Counted from the first letter of the stretch, positions 25,196 through 35,150 are shown. The stretch: 64,000 bases of DNA from Onishia niordana (GCF_004798965.1 NZ_SDSD01000011.1:1-64000); one strand, 5' to 3'. Program-made: numbers and translations. The notes: generated by a model from the sequence alone, not told the origin.

Positions 25196-25597
25196 TCAGC
25201 CCGACACCTGCACCGCCAAATAGACGATGTACAGACAACACAGGATACCGGCCACGAATACCCAAGAGCGCGACCAGGCAAAGTTGGCAATATAAAGCAC
25301 GGCATGCAACAGCCGCAGCGCCAGGAACAGCAGCGCAACGCTACTCAGAGAGGCTAGCGGGACACCGGCAACGAAGGCGGTAAAAGTGACCACCGTAAAG
25401 ATCAGCAAGGCTTCCCAGGCATTGGCCTGAGCTCCCTGCACCCGAGCCCCCACGCCGGTGAGAGCCGCCTGCTGGAGACGCGGGGTATTATTATCCAGAT
25501 GACCGAACTGGCGTATCCGCAAGAAGGCCCCCAGCCAGGTCAGCAGAAATGGCAGCAGGGCAAGCGTCAGCAGTACATAGAGAATAACCGGCATCAT
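25196..25597 (-). CDS. MAPEG-family membrane protein
   Basis: 133 residues from the ATG at 25597, with GGGAG upstream; the longer open frame to 25849 is not supported. Four membrane segments: about 4-22, 55-75, 78-98 and 110-130. The loop after TM1 contains NNTPRLQQAALTGVGARVQGAQANAWEA by position about 36-63, typical of the bacterial MAPEG subgroup, with ANAWEALL conserved. Eukaryotic relatives are glutathione-dependent eicosanoid enzymes; bacterial members are uncharacterised. Monocistronic, divergent from mltF. Confidence 0.85.
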   Translation of the reverse strand: MMPVILYVLLTLALLPFLLTWLGAFLRIRQFGHLDNNTPRLQQAALTGVGARVQGAQANAWEALLIFTVVTFTAFVAGVPLASLSSVALLFLALRLLHAVLYIANFAWSRSWVFVAGILCCLYIVYLAVQVSG

Positions 25598-25843
25598 GGC
25601 TCCCAAGCTTGTGTAGCGGATGTTGAATGAGCATACCGCACACGCCGACCTTCGCAGAATTACTGGGCACAGCGCCGGCCAGGAACACCTGATCGTATTC
25701 GTAAGCCCGATGGGAGTCGCGAGAAGCGGGCACATGCCGCGTTGATAAACCGTTGCGCTGATGCTGTTAGGGTAGGGCCTACATATCCAGGCACTCGCCG
25801 CATCCTGAACGTCGCCGCGAATGTCCTCGACTAAGGAAACCCC

Positions 25844-27244
25844 ATGCACAGATCCTTGCAGGGAGTTCTGCTTGTGGCTGTCCTTTCCATGCTCGCAGGC
25901 TGTAGCGAGCCTTCAGCCCCGACTATTGCCGCGCCCGGTGAACGTGGCGTTCTCAAGGTGGCCACCCGTAATGGCGCGACCACCTACTATTTCAATCGGC
26001 ATGAAGCACCCACCGGGCCCGAGTACGACATGGCGCGCAACTTCGCCGAGGCTCAGGGCTGGGAGATCGAATGGTCGCTCTTTGACTCCACCTCGGAGGT
26101 ACTGGGTGCCCTGGCATCCGGGGACGTTCACATGGCCGCTGCCGGACTGACCCTGCTGCCCAGTCGGGATGAGCGCTTCATCAAAGGGCCCGCCCATACC
26201 GACATCGTCGAACAGCTGGTCTGTCATCGTGACATGCGCCCCCTGCCCCGCCAGATTGAAGATCTCGCCAACGTGGATATTCGCGTCACCGAGGGCTCTA
26301 GCTATTCACAGCAGCTCACGTCGCTGGTCAATGACCACACCGGCATCTCCTTCGAGGAGGACCCGCGCACCACCGAGGTGCTGCTGGAGGCAGTGGCCAA
26401 CCAGACGCTAGATTGCACCGTTGCCGACTCCAACATCGTCAAGGTCGTGCGTCGCCACTTCCCGCATCTGGAAGTCGCCATGAACCTGACCGCCGGCAGC
26501 AACCTGGGCTGGTATCTGGCAAACGGCCAGCAAACGCTTGCCGACCAGTCGCAAGACTGGATGGCAAGCGAGGAGGGGGTCGCCACTATCGAGGCGGTGC
26601 ATGAGCGCTACTACGCCTATATAGGCGAATTCGACTTCGTTGACCTGCGTGCGCTGAATCGTCGTATCGACAAGCGCCTGCCAAACTATCTGGATCTCTT
26701 CCTGGAGGCCGAGAATAACACCGGCATGCCGGCCGACCTGCTGGCCGCGCTGGCCTACCAAGAGTCCCATTGGGACCCCGCTGCCGTTTCCCCCACCGGC
26801 GTTCGCGGCATCATGATGCTGACCCGCAATACCGCCCATTCGCTTGGCGTGACCAACCGTCTGGACCCCGAGGCCGCCATTGATGGCGGCGCCCGCTATC
26901 TGGCCGACCGCCACGCACGATTGCCCGACGACATACCCGAACCAGACCGCACCTACCTGGCTCTCGCCAGTTACAACATCGGCCGCGGCCACGTTCTGGA
27001 CGCGCGTCAACTGGCCCGCAAGCTGGGCAAGGATCCGGACTCCTGGGAAGACATGAAGGAGGTACTGCCGCTCAAGGCCGATAAGCGCTTCTACCCACAG
27101 ACACGCTATGGCTACGCGCGCGGCTATGAGCCGGTGCATTACGTGCGGCGCATCCGCAACTACATGGATGTCATCTCGCCCGCTGTCGGGCCATTAAAGA
27201 CCTCAGAGATTGCTCTGATACCGACAGCGGCAGAGAACGAATAA
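25844..27244 (+). CDS. mltF: Membrane-bound lytic murein transglycosylase F
   Basis: 466 residues. Lipoprotein signal with lipobox LAGC (Cys22) predicts outer-membrane anchoring. The N-terminal half (about 40-265) is a solute-binding-protein-like (SBP_bac_3) regulatory module. The C-terminal SLT domain (about 285-440) has the catalytic Glu in LAYQESHWDP, then GVRGIMML and the conserved ASYNIGRGH. It cleaves glycan strands to anhydromuropeptides for wall turnover. Length and order match MltF. Monocistronic. Confidence 0.94.
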   Translation: MHRSLQGVLLVAVLSMLAGCSEPSAPTIAAPGERGVLKVATRNGATTYYFNRHEAPTGPEYDMARNFAEAQGWEIEWSLFDSTSEVLGALASGDVHMAAAGLTLLPSRDERFIKGPAHTDIVEQLVCHRDMRPLPRQIEDLANVDIRVTEGSSYSQQLTSLVNDHTGISFEEDPRTTEVLLEAVANQTLDCTVADSNIVKVVRRHFPHLEVAMNLTAGSNLGWYLANGQQTLADQSQDWMASEEGVATIEAVHERYYAYIGEFDFVDLRALNRRIDKRLPNYLDLFLEAENNTGMPADLLAALAYQESHWDPAAVSPTGVRGIMMLTRNTAHSLGVTNRLDPEAAIDGGARYLADRHARLPDDIPEPDRTYLALASYNIGRGHVLDARQLARKLGKDPDSWEDMKEVLPLKADKRFYPQTRYGYARGYEPVHYVRRIRNYMDVISPAVGPLKTSEIALIPTAAENE

Positions 27245-27264
27245 ACTGGCTCGAGGAAACTGGC

Positions 27265-28245
27265 TCAAGGCAGCAGATGCGCGACCACGCTTCTCTCGTC
27301 AAGAAGCTCCTGTTCGGTCGCCGTCATGCGCTGGCGAGACATCTCATCAACCGACAACCCCTGAACGATCTCAAAGCGCCCGTTGGCGCAACGACAGGGA
27401 AAGGAGTAGAAGATGCCTTCTGCGATGCCATAACTGCCATCGGAGAAAACTGACATGCTCACCCACTCGTCCGGTGGCGTGCCAAGTACCCAATCGCGCA
27501 TATGGTCGACAATGGCCTGCGCCGCCGACCCGGCACTGGACTTGCCGCGGGCCTTGATGACAGCGGCGCCACGCTGCTGCACCGCCGGCTCGAACTGTGC
27601 CGCGCGCCACTCTGGAGACGCCAGCTCAACTGCCGCCCGGTCGCCGACCAGGGCATGGCTGAGATCGGGATAGAGCGTCGCCGAGTGATTGCCCCAGACC
27701 GTCATGCGGCGAATCCGTGCCACAGCCTCGCCGGTGTGGCGAGCCAGCTGCGCCAGCGCCCTGTTGTGGTCCAGCCGGGTCATCGCCGTGACTTGATGCG
27801 CCGCTAACCGCGGCGCATTGCCCAAGACAATCAACGCGTTAGTGTTGGCCGGGTTGCCGACCACCACCACCCGCACGTCACGGCTTGCTACTGCCTCAAG
27901 GGCCTGCCCGTTAGCGACGAAGATTGCCGCATTATCTTCCAGCAGATCCTTGCGCTCCATACCAGGGCCACGGGGTTTGGCACCCACCAGCAACGCATAG
28001 TCCGCGCCAGCGAAGGCCCTCTCGGCGTTGTCATGCAGCGTGACCCCGGCCAATAACGGATAGGCAGCGTCCTCAAGCTCCATCGACACCCCTTCCAGCA
28101 CCGAAAAGGTCTCGGGAATATCGAGCAGCTGCAAAATGACGGGCTGATCGTCACCCAGCATGTCGCCGGATGCAACGGAGAACAGCAAGCTATAAGCGAC
28201 TTGGCCTGCCGCTCCCGTAACCGTGACACGAACTGGATCGTTCAT
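27265..28245 (-). CDS. mdh: Malate dehydrogenase (NAD-type, GAAGQ subgroup)
   Basis: 326 residues, AGGAGG before the ATG. The Rossmann loop is [12 protein letters not shown] (about 10-21), the substrate arginines lie in [13 protein letters not shown] (about 90-102), and TRLDHNRA with the catalytic [11 protein letters not shown] (His about 186) are intact. Catalyses malate to oxaloacetate in the TCA cycle. The length fits the 326-329-residue MDH type of many proteobacteria. Convergent with mltF with a 20-base gap. No neighbouring TCA genes. Confidence 0.95.
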   Translation of the reverse strand: MNDPVRVTVTGAAGQVAYSLLFSVASGDMLGDDQPVILQLLDIPETFSVLEGVSMELEDAAYPLLAGVTLHDNAERAFAGADYALLVGAKPRGPGMERKDLLEDNAAIFVANGQALEAVASRDVRVVVVGNPANTNALIVLGNAPRLAAHQVTAMTRLDHNRALAQLARHTGEAVARIRRMTVWGNHSATLYPDLSHALVGDRAAVELASPEWRAAQFEPAVQQRGAAVIKARGKSSAGSAAQAIVDHMRDWVLGTPPDEWVSMSVFSDGSYGIAEGIFYSFPCRCANGRFEIVQGLSVDEMSRQRMTATEQELLDERSVVAHLLP

Positions 28246-28462
28246 GGCGAACCTCCTGAGGTCTCTGGCTCAAGCGCCAAGCCAGCCAAGGATCAGCTCG
28301 TCGCCTGGCCCTGTCTTACTTGCAACATAGCAGACCGGCAAAGATTCGCGTCCATCCAGCAACCCGGGCCAGATGCCAGACCATCCAGATTCAGCTCATT
28401 GATAACGGAACGGTTCCGGCTTCAGGCGTACTCGCCTCGAGCATGCCTTCGTTCCCGAGACG

Positions 28463-29467
28463 TCAGAACCCTGTCAGCACCAGCTTGCCCCGGCCCTTGC
28501 CGGACTCCAGCAGCGCATGGGCGCGTCGCAGGTTATCGGCATTGATGGGGCCAAATTCCTCGGCAAGGGTCGTTACCAACTCGCCTCGATCGACCATCTC
28601 GGCTACCCGTTCAAGCAGGTGGTGCTGTTTGATCATGTCTGTCGTCTGGAAGAGTGAGCGGGTAAACATGAATTCCCAATGCACCGATACGCTCTTGCGC
28701 TTGAACGGTTTGATATCGAGCGACACAGGATCATCGATCACCGCGAGCTTTCCCTGCGGGGCGATCAACTCGGCGATCTCGGCCAGGTGATCGTCGGTAT
28801 GGGTCAGGCTCGCCACATACTCAACCGACTCAAGTCCCGTGGCTTTCATCTCTTCCACCAGTGACTGACGGTGATCGATAACGTGGTCGGCACCCAGCTC
28901 CTGCGCCCAGGCACGAGTCTCGGGCCGCGAGGCGGTCGCCACCACCGTCAGGTCGGTGAGCCGCTTGGCGAGCTGAATCATGATCGATCCCACGCCACCC
29001 GCGGCGCCGACGATCAGCAGTGAGCCTGCGTTTTCCTTGGGCACCTGCAAGCGATCAAAGAGCATTTCCCAGGCCGTGATCGTGGTCAGTGGTAGCGCCG
29101 CCGCCTCGGCAAAACCGAGCGATGTCGGCATTCTGGACACGATGCGCTCATCGACCTGGTGGAACTCGGCATTCGTGCCGCTGCGATCCACCGCACCGGC
29201 ATACCAGACCTTGTCGCCAGGCTGGAACAGGGTTACCTCGTTGCCAACCGCCTCGACGATGCCGGCAGCATCCCAGCCCAGCACCTTATAATCACCGCCC
29301 TCAGGCGAGACGTTCTGGCGGATCTTGGTATCGACCGGGTTGACCGAAACGGCCTCGATTCGCACCAGCAGGTCGTGACCCTGGACCTCGGGGGTGGGCA
29401 GTTCGATGTCCTCGAGCGACTGGGCGGCTGTGACCGGCAGTGAGCGCTGATAACCAACGGCTTTCAT
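28463..29467 (-). CDS. Zinc-binding-type alcohol dehydrogenase / quinone oxidoreductase family protein
   Basis: 334 residues from the ATG at 29467 (AGAGGAAAG upstream). MDR superfamily: N-terminal GroES-like fold (SVNPVDTKIRQN; WDAAGIVEAVG), then a Rossmann domain with GAAGGVGSIMIQLAKR (about 152-167). Catalytic-zinc ligands of classical alcohol dehydrogenases are not obvious, so it is probably an NADPH-dependent enone or quinone reductase of the adh_fam_1 (YogA-like) group. Substrate unknown. Monocistronic. Confidence 0.85.
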   Translation of the reverse strand: MKAVGYQRSLPVTAAQSLEDIELPTPEVQGHDLLVRIEAVSVNPVDTKIRQNVSPEGGDYKVLGWDAAGIVEAVGNEVTLFQPGDKVWYAGAVDRSGTNAEFHQVDERIVSRMPTSLGFAEAAALPLTTITAWEMLFDRLQVPKENAGSLLIVGAAGGVGSIMIQLAKRLTDLTVVATASRPETRAWAQELGADHVIDHRQSLVEEMKATGLESVEYVASLTHTDDHLAEIAELIAPQGKLAVIDDPVSLDIKPFKRKSVSVHWEFMFTRSLFQTTDMIKQHHLLERVAEMVDRGELVTTLAEEFGPINADNLRRAHALLESGKGRGKLVLTGF

Positions 29468-29897
29468 GGTGCTTTCCTCTATCATCGAATGTCTTGGCGA
29501 TCGATTATAGAGCTAGCATGGCCACTAACAAGTCGGCACATTCCTGTGAGGTAGTGGGCATTTACATTGCACTCGACAGCCGAGCCCGCCGCGATGCCTG
29601 ACACCCAGAAGCCAGGCCCCGGACAAGCCGTTTGCGCTGCGCAACGCCGGCCAATAGAACGCTCGCCAGGCCGCCGCTTGCCAGAACACCGCTTGCTAGA
29701 ACGCATAGCGCGGTAAAGCCTGGAAGAAAGTGCTCGCTCACCATTAAGGGCATGCCACTAACGTCCCGGCATTAAAACGCAGCGCTCATAGCACTGGATC
29801 AACCCATAAAACCCTGTATGCTGATCGGGCACTATCGTCAGTCAACGGAGTAGGCATCACGATCGATCATTCTTACCAAGCCAGCACGGAGATTCTC
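29468..29897. other. Intergenic region without a credible gene
   Basis: 430 bases. Around 29660-29705 short imperfect repeats of GAACRCCGCTTGCYAG occur, and an open frame of 63 codons across them (29562-29753, - strand) is rich in Ala/Leu only because of the repeats. No RNA gene was recognised. GGAG at 29889 is the ribosome site for the next gene. Confidence 0.45.
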
Positions 29898-30209
29898 ATG
29901 AAGGTATATCGACCTGAATGGCAGTGCACGTTTAACGTAAACGAAGGCGCGGAAGAAAAAGCCAGTTGGCGGGAACGCATCGCTTGGAGTATCAGGGCGC
30001 TAGCCAACAGGTTGGATGGTGGCGGACGTACGATCCAGATTGACTGCAATATGACCCCTCGTGTGAGCCAGGAAGATATTGATGTTTGCCTGGGCAAAGG
30101 CTTCGAAGTGACCCATAGCCTGCTCACCCAGCTTGCACACCAAGCTGCCTGCGAGGATGTCATGCGTGACGCCAAAGCAGAGCTTTACGAAGAAAACGTT
30201 CAGCACTAA
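29898..30209 (+). CDS. Hypothetical protein
   Basis: 103 residues with GGAG eight bases before the ATG. No signal peptide or membrane segment. The N-terminus is charged (EEKASWRERIAWSIRALANRLDGG) and predicted helical; the middle has a strand-like segment (RTIQIDCNM). I do not recognise a family. Codon use is like the neighbours. Flanked by gaps; monocistronic. Confidence 0.65.
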   Translation: MKVYRPEWQCTFNVNEGAEEKASWRERIAWSIRALANRLDGGGRTIQIDCNMTPRVSQEDIDVCLGKGFEVTHSLLTQLAHQAACEDVMRDAKAELYEENVQH

Positions 30210-30381
30210 CAGACAAGCGTGGCGATAACGTTGCCTCCCGGCACGTTAAAGGCGCTGAATTCGCCAGAAAATAGACGAATTCACGCACCACAAACGTCTG
30301 AAGCCAAGCGTTGGAACGCTAGATGATAGACCGCTGCCGCACCCCATTCAGTCAAACTGGATGGGGTGTTCTCATGTAAGG

Positions 30382-30729
30382 CTATCGCTCCTCCATGGGG
30401 CGTCGTACTCGACCATCGACCAGCAATGTCTTCTGGCCACCGCTGACCCGATAGGTCACCGTCGAGCGCTCATCGACACGCCCATAAGAGACCCCGTTCA
30501 GGGTCAACCGCCCATCATCGATCTCGACGTGGTCAGTGTTCACGTCAATCACCGCGTTGGAGCCCGAGACCACCGCCTCAACGCTGCCGCCTGAAGCCGT
30601 GCTCATGCTTGAGACAGATACCGCACTATCTCCCTGCATATTGACACTGTTGGCCGCAGAAACCGGCTCACCACTCCCCGCCCAGAGCGCGGGCAGAGCC
30701 AACAACATCGCCATACGCCAGAATTTCAT
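30382..30729 (-). CDS. Secreted hypothetical protein
   Basis: 115 residues from the ATG at 30729. A signal peptide (about 1-25, MKFWRMAMLLALPALWAG ... VSA) leads to a small, Ser/Val-rich, beta-strand-rich mature protein with alternating hydrophobic residues (SVEAVVSGSNAVIDVNTDHVEIDDG). This suggests a beta-solenoid or auto-transporter-like strand pattern. The family is not recognised. Probably periplasmic or exported. It ends in a basic tail (RVRRPMEER). Confidence 0.65.
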   Translation of the reverse strand: MKFWRMAMLLALPALWAGSGEPVSAANSVNMQGDSAVSVSSMSTASGGSVEAVVSGSNAVIDVNTDHVEIDDGRLTLNGVSYGRVDERSTVTYRVSGGQKTLLVDGRVRRPMEER

Positions 30730-30855
30730 CGCATTACCCTCTTTTACCGGCATGACTTTCCCATCACATCGTTTCCGGGTGGGAAAGAGCGAGGCCCCAC
30801 GAAAGGCCAGTGACTGCCAACACTCACCCTACTGTGACGGCGCACCAGTCTCTGA

Positions 30856-31077
30856 CTAGTCATTCAAGACGAGCATGCGGTCGCGTTCCACCTCCAGAGC
30901 GCGATACAGGGCAAGAGGCTGAGGAAAACCAGCGCCACGTACGACTCGCCACCAGCCGCATGCCCCGTCAGCGCATTGGCGCCGGGAGATCAGGGCGGGA
31001 GCTATCGGGTGTGGTAAATGAGCGCACCAGGCCCCTGGCAGTTGATCCGCATCAGACGGAAGAGCAACATTCTTCAT
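30856..31077 (-). CDS. Possible small hypothetical protein
   Basis: 73 residues from the ATG at 31077. No family, no membrane segment; three Cys and four Trp are notable (WCAHLPHP, CADGACGWW). The ribosome site is weak (GGGG). It is listed because the gap 30730-31253 holds nothing else. Confidence 0.3.
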   Translation of the reverse strand: MKNVALPSDADQLPGAWCAHLPHPIAPALISRRQCADGACGWWRVVRGAGFPQPLALYRALEVERDRMLVLND

Positions 31078-31253
31078 CAAAGCCCCGCTCATGCCCGCCG
31101 TCTGCGATACATTTCTCGAGCGTCGCTCAACTACATGATTGTCGGCTCAAATGACATCAGGCCGACTGTTGAAAGGATCAGTGACGAGAGACAGTAGCAA
31201 GAACAGACAGAGCGCACCGCCTTGATGAGCCAACCTAGAAGGAGCCAAGTGAC

Positions 31254-31907
31254 GTGCTGAGTATTCTGATCTTTTTCCTGATTTATGCCGGCGTTTCCAT
31301 CGCCGTTTATCAGCTCTATGACATCTACCATAGCCAGAACTTCGCCGACGAAGAAAAGCGCGCTCGCGCCGGTAAGCAGGAGCTTGAAGACCTGGCACTA
31401 AAGGCAAAGGCGTACCGGGAAACGGGCGCATCTGCTGGTTTCGTGAAAGGGGTTAACGCCTTCTTCGGCAGCGGTTTCGATCCCCGGGTTGCGCTGGCTG
31501 CCTTCTCCCAAAGTGACGAGCTTCCCAACGTGGAACCGCTGCTGCGTCGCAAGAGCAACATCATCTGCAACGGCAAGATCCGTATTCGCCATGCCTTTGG
31601 CTTAAAGACCCGCCCGCCCACGAAAGACACGCGGGGCATGGCGATCGCCGTCATCATCATCAACTGTCTGCTGGCACTCTTCCTCGGAGGCCTGAGTGTT
31701 TATTCCATCGGCTACGACGTTCCGGCCGCCTGGATGAATGATGAAGCGACGCTGATGCTATTGATCTATGCCTTGATCCTCTTCACCCACCTGATTGCCA
31801 AGCTCGACAACTACATGAATGACCTCTATCAGATCGGCAAGCTTAATCGGCTTTTTCCTTCCCAACCGCTTGGCCAACCGGCACCGCACGCCGAACATTC
31901 GGCATAA
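31254..31907 (+). CDS. Membrane protein, unknown function
   Basis: 217 residues from GTG with AAGGAG upstream. TM1 at the N-terminus (about 3-22), a cytoplasmic helical stretch (about 25-125), then TM2 (about 128-150, MAIAVIIINCLLALFLGGL) and TM3 (about 165-182). The soluble part includes EEKRARAGKQELEDLALKAKA by position about 33-53, likely coiled coil. No family recognised. Followed by a strong terminator. Confidence 0.72.
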   Translation: MLSILIFFLIYAGVSIAVYQLYDIYHSQNFADEEKRARAGKQELEDLALKAKAYRETGASAGFVKGVNAFFGSGFDPRVALAAFSQSDELPNVEPLLRRKSNIICNGKIRIRHAFGLKTRPPTKDTRGMAIAVIIINCLLALFLGGLSVYSIGYDVPAAWMNDEATLMLLIYALILFTHLIAKLDNYMNDLYQIGKLNRLFPSQPLGQPAPHAEHSA

Positions 31908-31978
31908 GGCCATGTCTCACGAGTGAGTGTTACCCCCTCGCCGTAGGCCGTCACAAGCGGTGACCCCGGAACGCACAT

Positions 31979-32012
31979 CGCCCCCGAGGCTCTGATCTCC
32001 GGGGGCGTTTTT
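31979..32012 (+). terminator. Rho-independent terminator
   Basis: CGCCCCCG (31979-31986) pairs with CGGGGGCG (32000-32007), followed by TTTTT. It ends the membrane-protein transcript and lies just upstream of the Trp-rich protein gene. Confidence 0.9.
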
Positions 32013-32055
32013 CATGCCGCTGCCAAGCGCATTTCAGTAAAGGAGTGAGACACCC

Positions 32056-32271
32056 ATGCACGCCATCAACCCCAACAAGCTGCATCACAGCAAGTGGACG
32101 GCCGTTGCGCCTGAGCACAAGGAAAAACACTTCATGGTTACCAAGCTTGTGCGCGACGAGGAGGAAAACGTGGTGCAGGTAGTGCTGGAAGCGGTGCTCA
32201 CCCATCGAGAATTCACCCTGCCCTGGCAAGCGCTCAAGGATGAAGCGACATGGCGGATGGGCTGGAAGTAA
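32056..32271 (+). CDS. TIGR02450 family Trp-rich protein
   Basis: 71 residues, AAGGAG upstream. It matches the small Trp-rich family: NPNKLHHSKWTAVAP, KEKHFMVTKLVRDEE, VVLEAVLTHREFTLPW and a final W-G-W-like MGWK. Found widely in marine gammaproteobacteria and cyanobacteria; function unknown. Monocistronic. Confidence 0.9.
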   Translation: MHAINPNKLHHSKWTAVAPEHKEKHFMVTKLVRDEEENVVQVVLEAVLTHREFTLPWQALKDEATWRMGWK

Positions 32272-32502
32272 GCAGTGTCGGTTCTTGACAGGGTGCGCCG
32301 CTTGGCATCATACAGAGAGGGAGATGGCGCTCTAGTGGCTCACCCCTTAGCCGGGTACAGAGAGCTGCCTGTCGATTCAACGAAGCGTAAAGACCACCAA
32401 CCTCAGAAGGAGGCAGCGAGCAAGGGGGTACGCATGACCCACGCTCACTGAGCGGCCCCACTCTCTCGCTCAAGGCGATGAGGGAGCTCGCGACAAGCTC
32501 AG

Positions 32503-32646
32503 ATGAAAAAGAAGATAGGCATGGCGATCGCCAACTGGCTGCGCAAGCCGGAGAACCGAGAGAAGGTCAAACAGACCGCCAACAAATGGATAGACAAGAA
32601 CAAGAAGCGCGACAACGACTCAGGCCCGAAGCAGCCTGACCGGTAA
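32503..32646 (+). CDS. Small basic protein of 47 residues
   Basis: ATG AAA AAG AAG start; the product begins MKKKIGMAIANWLRKPENR and ends in a Lys/Asp-rich tail. A GAGGGAG lies about 15 bases before the ATG, rather far. An N-terminal amphipathic helix (IGMAIANWLRK) and a strongly basic middle suggest membrane-surface or nucleic-acid contact. No family was recognised. Good codon use supports a real gene despite its size. Confidence 0.5.
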   Translation: MKKKIGMAIANWLRKPENREKVKQTANKWIDKNKKRDNDSGPKQPDR

Positions 32647-32754
32647 CACAATGCCGAGAAACCGCGCGTGTTCACTCTGATGTGTCGCATTGCGCCACGT
32701 CAGCATCGGGCTGACGTGACGCATCCTAGGAAGACATGCTTAAGCCCTGAGGCA

Positions 32755-34008
32755 TTAAGCGCTTTCTGCTTGCGACACGCCCTGCGGATCAACCCGCTCG
32801 TCTTCGCTACGATCGATGATCGAGGTGCCGACCAAATCCCCCGTGACGTTGAGCGCGGTGCAGCCCATGCCGACCAGCGCATCAATTGAGGCCAGCAGCG
32901 CCACCGTTTCGATCGGCAGCCCCACCTGGGCAAAGACCGTCGCGATCATCACGATGCCGGCACCGGGCACTCCGGCGGTACCGATCGAGGTCAAGGTGCC
33001 GATCAGCACGATCTGGACCATGCTGACCAGATCCAGCGGCGCCCCGATCACATTGGCCGCGAAGACCGCCGAGATGGCGATGCGGATCGCCGCCCCATCC
33101 ATGTTGATGGTCGCACCCAACGGCAGACTGAAACCATAAAGGCTCTGCGAAATGCCCAGTCGACGAGCGGCATTCAGCGTCAGTGGCAGCGTGCCCGAGC
33201 TACTCTGGGTCGCGAAGGCCGTCGCCATCGGTGTGCGTGCCTCGCGGAAGAACGCCCTTAGTCGCACGCCGAACAGCTTCATCAGCACGCCGTAGATCAC
33301 CACCTGAACCGCCAGCGCGATATACAGCACCGCGACCATGTCACCAAGCGACAGCAGCGTCTCCATGCCCTGCTCGCCTACTGTCTTGGCGACGATCGCG
33401 AACACGCCAATCGGCACGTAATGCAGCACCCCCGACATCACCTTGAGGGTCACCTCGTTCAGCGCCTCGATGACGCCATAAAGCCGCTCGCCAAGCGCTG
33501 AATGGCTGTCTGAGTTACGCAGCATCAACAGCGCGATGCCGAACACCACCGCCGTGAAGATGATGCCCAGCAGGTTGCCCTCGACGAACGCCGAGACGAT
33601 GTTGTCTGGCACCACGCTCAACAGGACGTTGGCGATGCCCGGGTTGTCCGGCACGCTGACCTGTGCGCTTTCATCCAGCGTCATGCCGGTACCTGGGGCA
33701 AAGATCGTCGCCACAGCGAGGCCGACCACAATCGCCAGCGCCGAGCTCACCACGTAATAGCCAAATAACTTGCGACCCAGGCGCCCGGTGCTGCCGAGTG
33801 GCGCCTGATTGATACCGACCATCAGCGTGAACAGCACGATCGGCACGATCAGGAACTTCAAAAGCCGCAGCAGTAGCTCGCCGAACGGGGCCAGCCAGTT
33901 CGCCGCCTCCTGACCACCCAGCAACCCGACGGCTACGCCGAGCACAAGCGCGATGCTGACGCGCAGAATCAGCGACGCCTCCATGTAGCGGCGTAATAGT
34001 GCTTTCAT
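32755..34008 (-). CDS. Dicarboxylate/amino acid:cation symporter (DAACS family)
   Basis: 417 residues from the ATG at 34008 (GGGAGAAAC upstream). Family signatures: FLIVPIVLFTLMVGI (about 50-64), the serine-rich reentrant loop TQSSSGTLPLTL, the NMDG motif (PLGATINMDGAA) and the second hairpin TSIGTAGVPGAGIVM. About eight membrane helices plus two hairpins. Imports glutamate, aspartate or C4-dicarboxylates with Na+ or H+; the exact substrate is not readable from the sequence. Monocistronic. Confidence 0.92.
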   Translation of the reverse strand: MKALLRRYMEASLILRVSIALVLGVAVGLLGGQEAANWLAPFGELLLRLLKFLIVPIVLFTLMVGINQAPLGSTGRLGRKLFGYYVVSSALAIVVGLAVATIFAPGTGMTLDESAQVSVPDNPGIANVLLSVVPDNIVSAFVEGNLLGIIFTAVVFGIALLMLRNSDSHSALGERLYGVIEALNEVTLKVMSGVLHYVPIGVFAIVAKTVGEQGMETLLSLGDMVAVLYIALAVQVVIYGVLMKLFGVRLRAFFREARTPMATAFATQSSSGTLPLTLNAARRLGISQSLYGFSLPLGATINMDGAAIRIAISAVFAANVIGAPLDLVSMVQIVLIGTLTSIGTAGVPGAGIVMIATVFAQVGLPIETVALLASIDALVGMGCTALNVTGDLVGTSIIDRSEDERVDPQGVSQAESA

Positions 34009-34165
34009 GACGTTTCTCCCTTCACAACCTTGCTCCCGGCCCATAAGTGGCCATGATGCCCGGCCAACCAAAGGACAGCGCCCACGAGAGAGTCCTCATG
34101 GGCGCTGAATGATCAAAAGATGGCCCAACCACCCGCACGAACAGCGTGGCCGGGGTGATTAACCC

Positions 34166-35041
34166 TTAGTTCTGGTTGTCTAGCTTGTCCTGGGTCTTAA
34201 GCTCGAAGTCGCTGGCATCGTGGCGTTCGTGGAGCTGCATCTCTAGCTCGCCAAAGGTGCGATTGACCATGCGACCGCGAGTGACCGCCGGGCGCTCATC
34301 GATCTGTTTCGCCCAGCGCAGCACGTGGGTGTATTCCTGCACCTGCAGGAACTCGGCGGCATCATAGAGCCGACCCAGCACCAGTTGACCGTACCAGGCC
34401 CAGTTGGCGATATCGGCGATGGTGTATTCATCCCCGGCCAGGTACTTAGACTCCGCTAGGCGGCGGTCGAGCACGTCGAGCTGACGCTTGGTCTCCATCG
34501 CGTAGCGGTTGATCGGATACTCGAGTTTCTCCGGCGCATAGGCGTAGAAGTGACCGAAACCGCCGCCCAGGAAGGGCGCGCTGCCCATCTGCCAGAACAG
34601 CCAGTTCAGTGCCTCGGTGCGAACCGCCAGGCTATCCGGGAGAAACTCGCCGAAGCGCTCGGCAAGATAAAGCAGGATAGCGCCGGATTCGAAGACCCGC
34701 GTCGCAGGCGTGGTGCTGTGATCCAGCAGCGCCGGGATCTTCGAGTTCGGGTTGATCTCCACGAAACCGCTGCCGAACTGATCGCCCTCCCCGATGCGGA
34801 TCAGCCAGGCGTCGTACTCAGCATCCTTGTAGCCCAGCGCCAGCAGCTCCTCGAACATCACCGTGGCCTTCACACCATTGGGCGTGCCCATGGAGTAGAG
34901 CTGGAACGGATGATTACCGACCGGCAGCTCCTTGTCATGGGTGGGGCCGGCGATGGGGCGGTTGGTGCTGGCGAAGGTGCCGCCGCTGGCCTTTTCCCAG
35001 GTCCAGACCTTCGGGGGAACGTACTCGTTGCCTTGGCTCAT
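34166..35041 (-). CDS. yghU: Glutathione S-transferase / disulfide-bond oxidoreductase, YghU type
   Basis: 291 residues, GGAG before the ATG at 35041. It has the long N-terminal extension of the YghU/YfcG group (EYVPPKVWTWEKASGGTFASTN-type start with NRPIAGPTH), a thioredoxin-like domain with LYSMGTPNGVK and PNSKIPALLD, ESGAILLYLAE, and the all-helical GST_C domain. Such proteins bind two glutathiones and act as disulfide reductases rather than as transferases. Role in redox protection is inferred. Monocistronic. Confidence 0.9.
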   Translation of the reverse strand: MSQGNEYVPPKVWTWEKASGGTFASTNRPIAGPTHDKELPVGNHPFQLYSMGTPNGVKATVMFEELLALGYKDAEYDAWLIRIGEGDQFGSGFVEINPNSKIPALLDHSTTPATRVFESGAILLYLAERFGEFLPDSLAVRTEALNWLFWQMGSAPFLGGGFGHFYAYAPEKLEYPINRYAMETKRQLDVLDRRLAESKYLAGDEYTIADIANWAWYGQLVLGRLYDAAEFLQVQEYTHVLRWAKQIDERPAVTRGRMVNRTFGELEMQLHERHDASDFELKTQDKLDNQN

Positions 35042-35150
35042 GAAGCTCTCCTGTAGGGGTATATAGCTACCTACCAAGATGGGGGCAGGTTAGCGTGCTA
35101 TCAACCTGCAAAAGACGATCGCTTGCGATTATATTGTGCACAAACCTACT

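Noticed and set aside
25598..25849. N-terminal extension of the MAPEG gene
   Set aside because: The first 84 codons are cysteine-rich and unlike the family; the ATG at 25597 has a ribosome site and starts directly at the first membrane segment.
29562..29753. 63-codon Ala/Leu-rich open frame on the - strand
   Set aside because: It spans short imperfect repeats in intergenic DNA, with no ribosome site and no conserved look.
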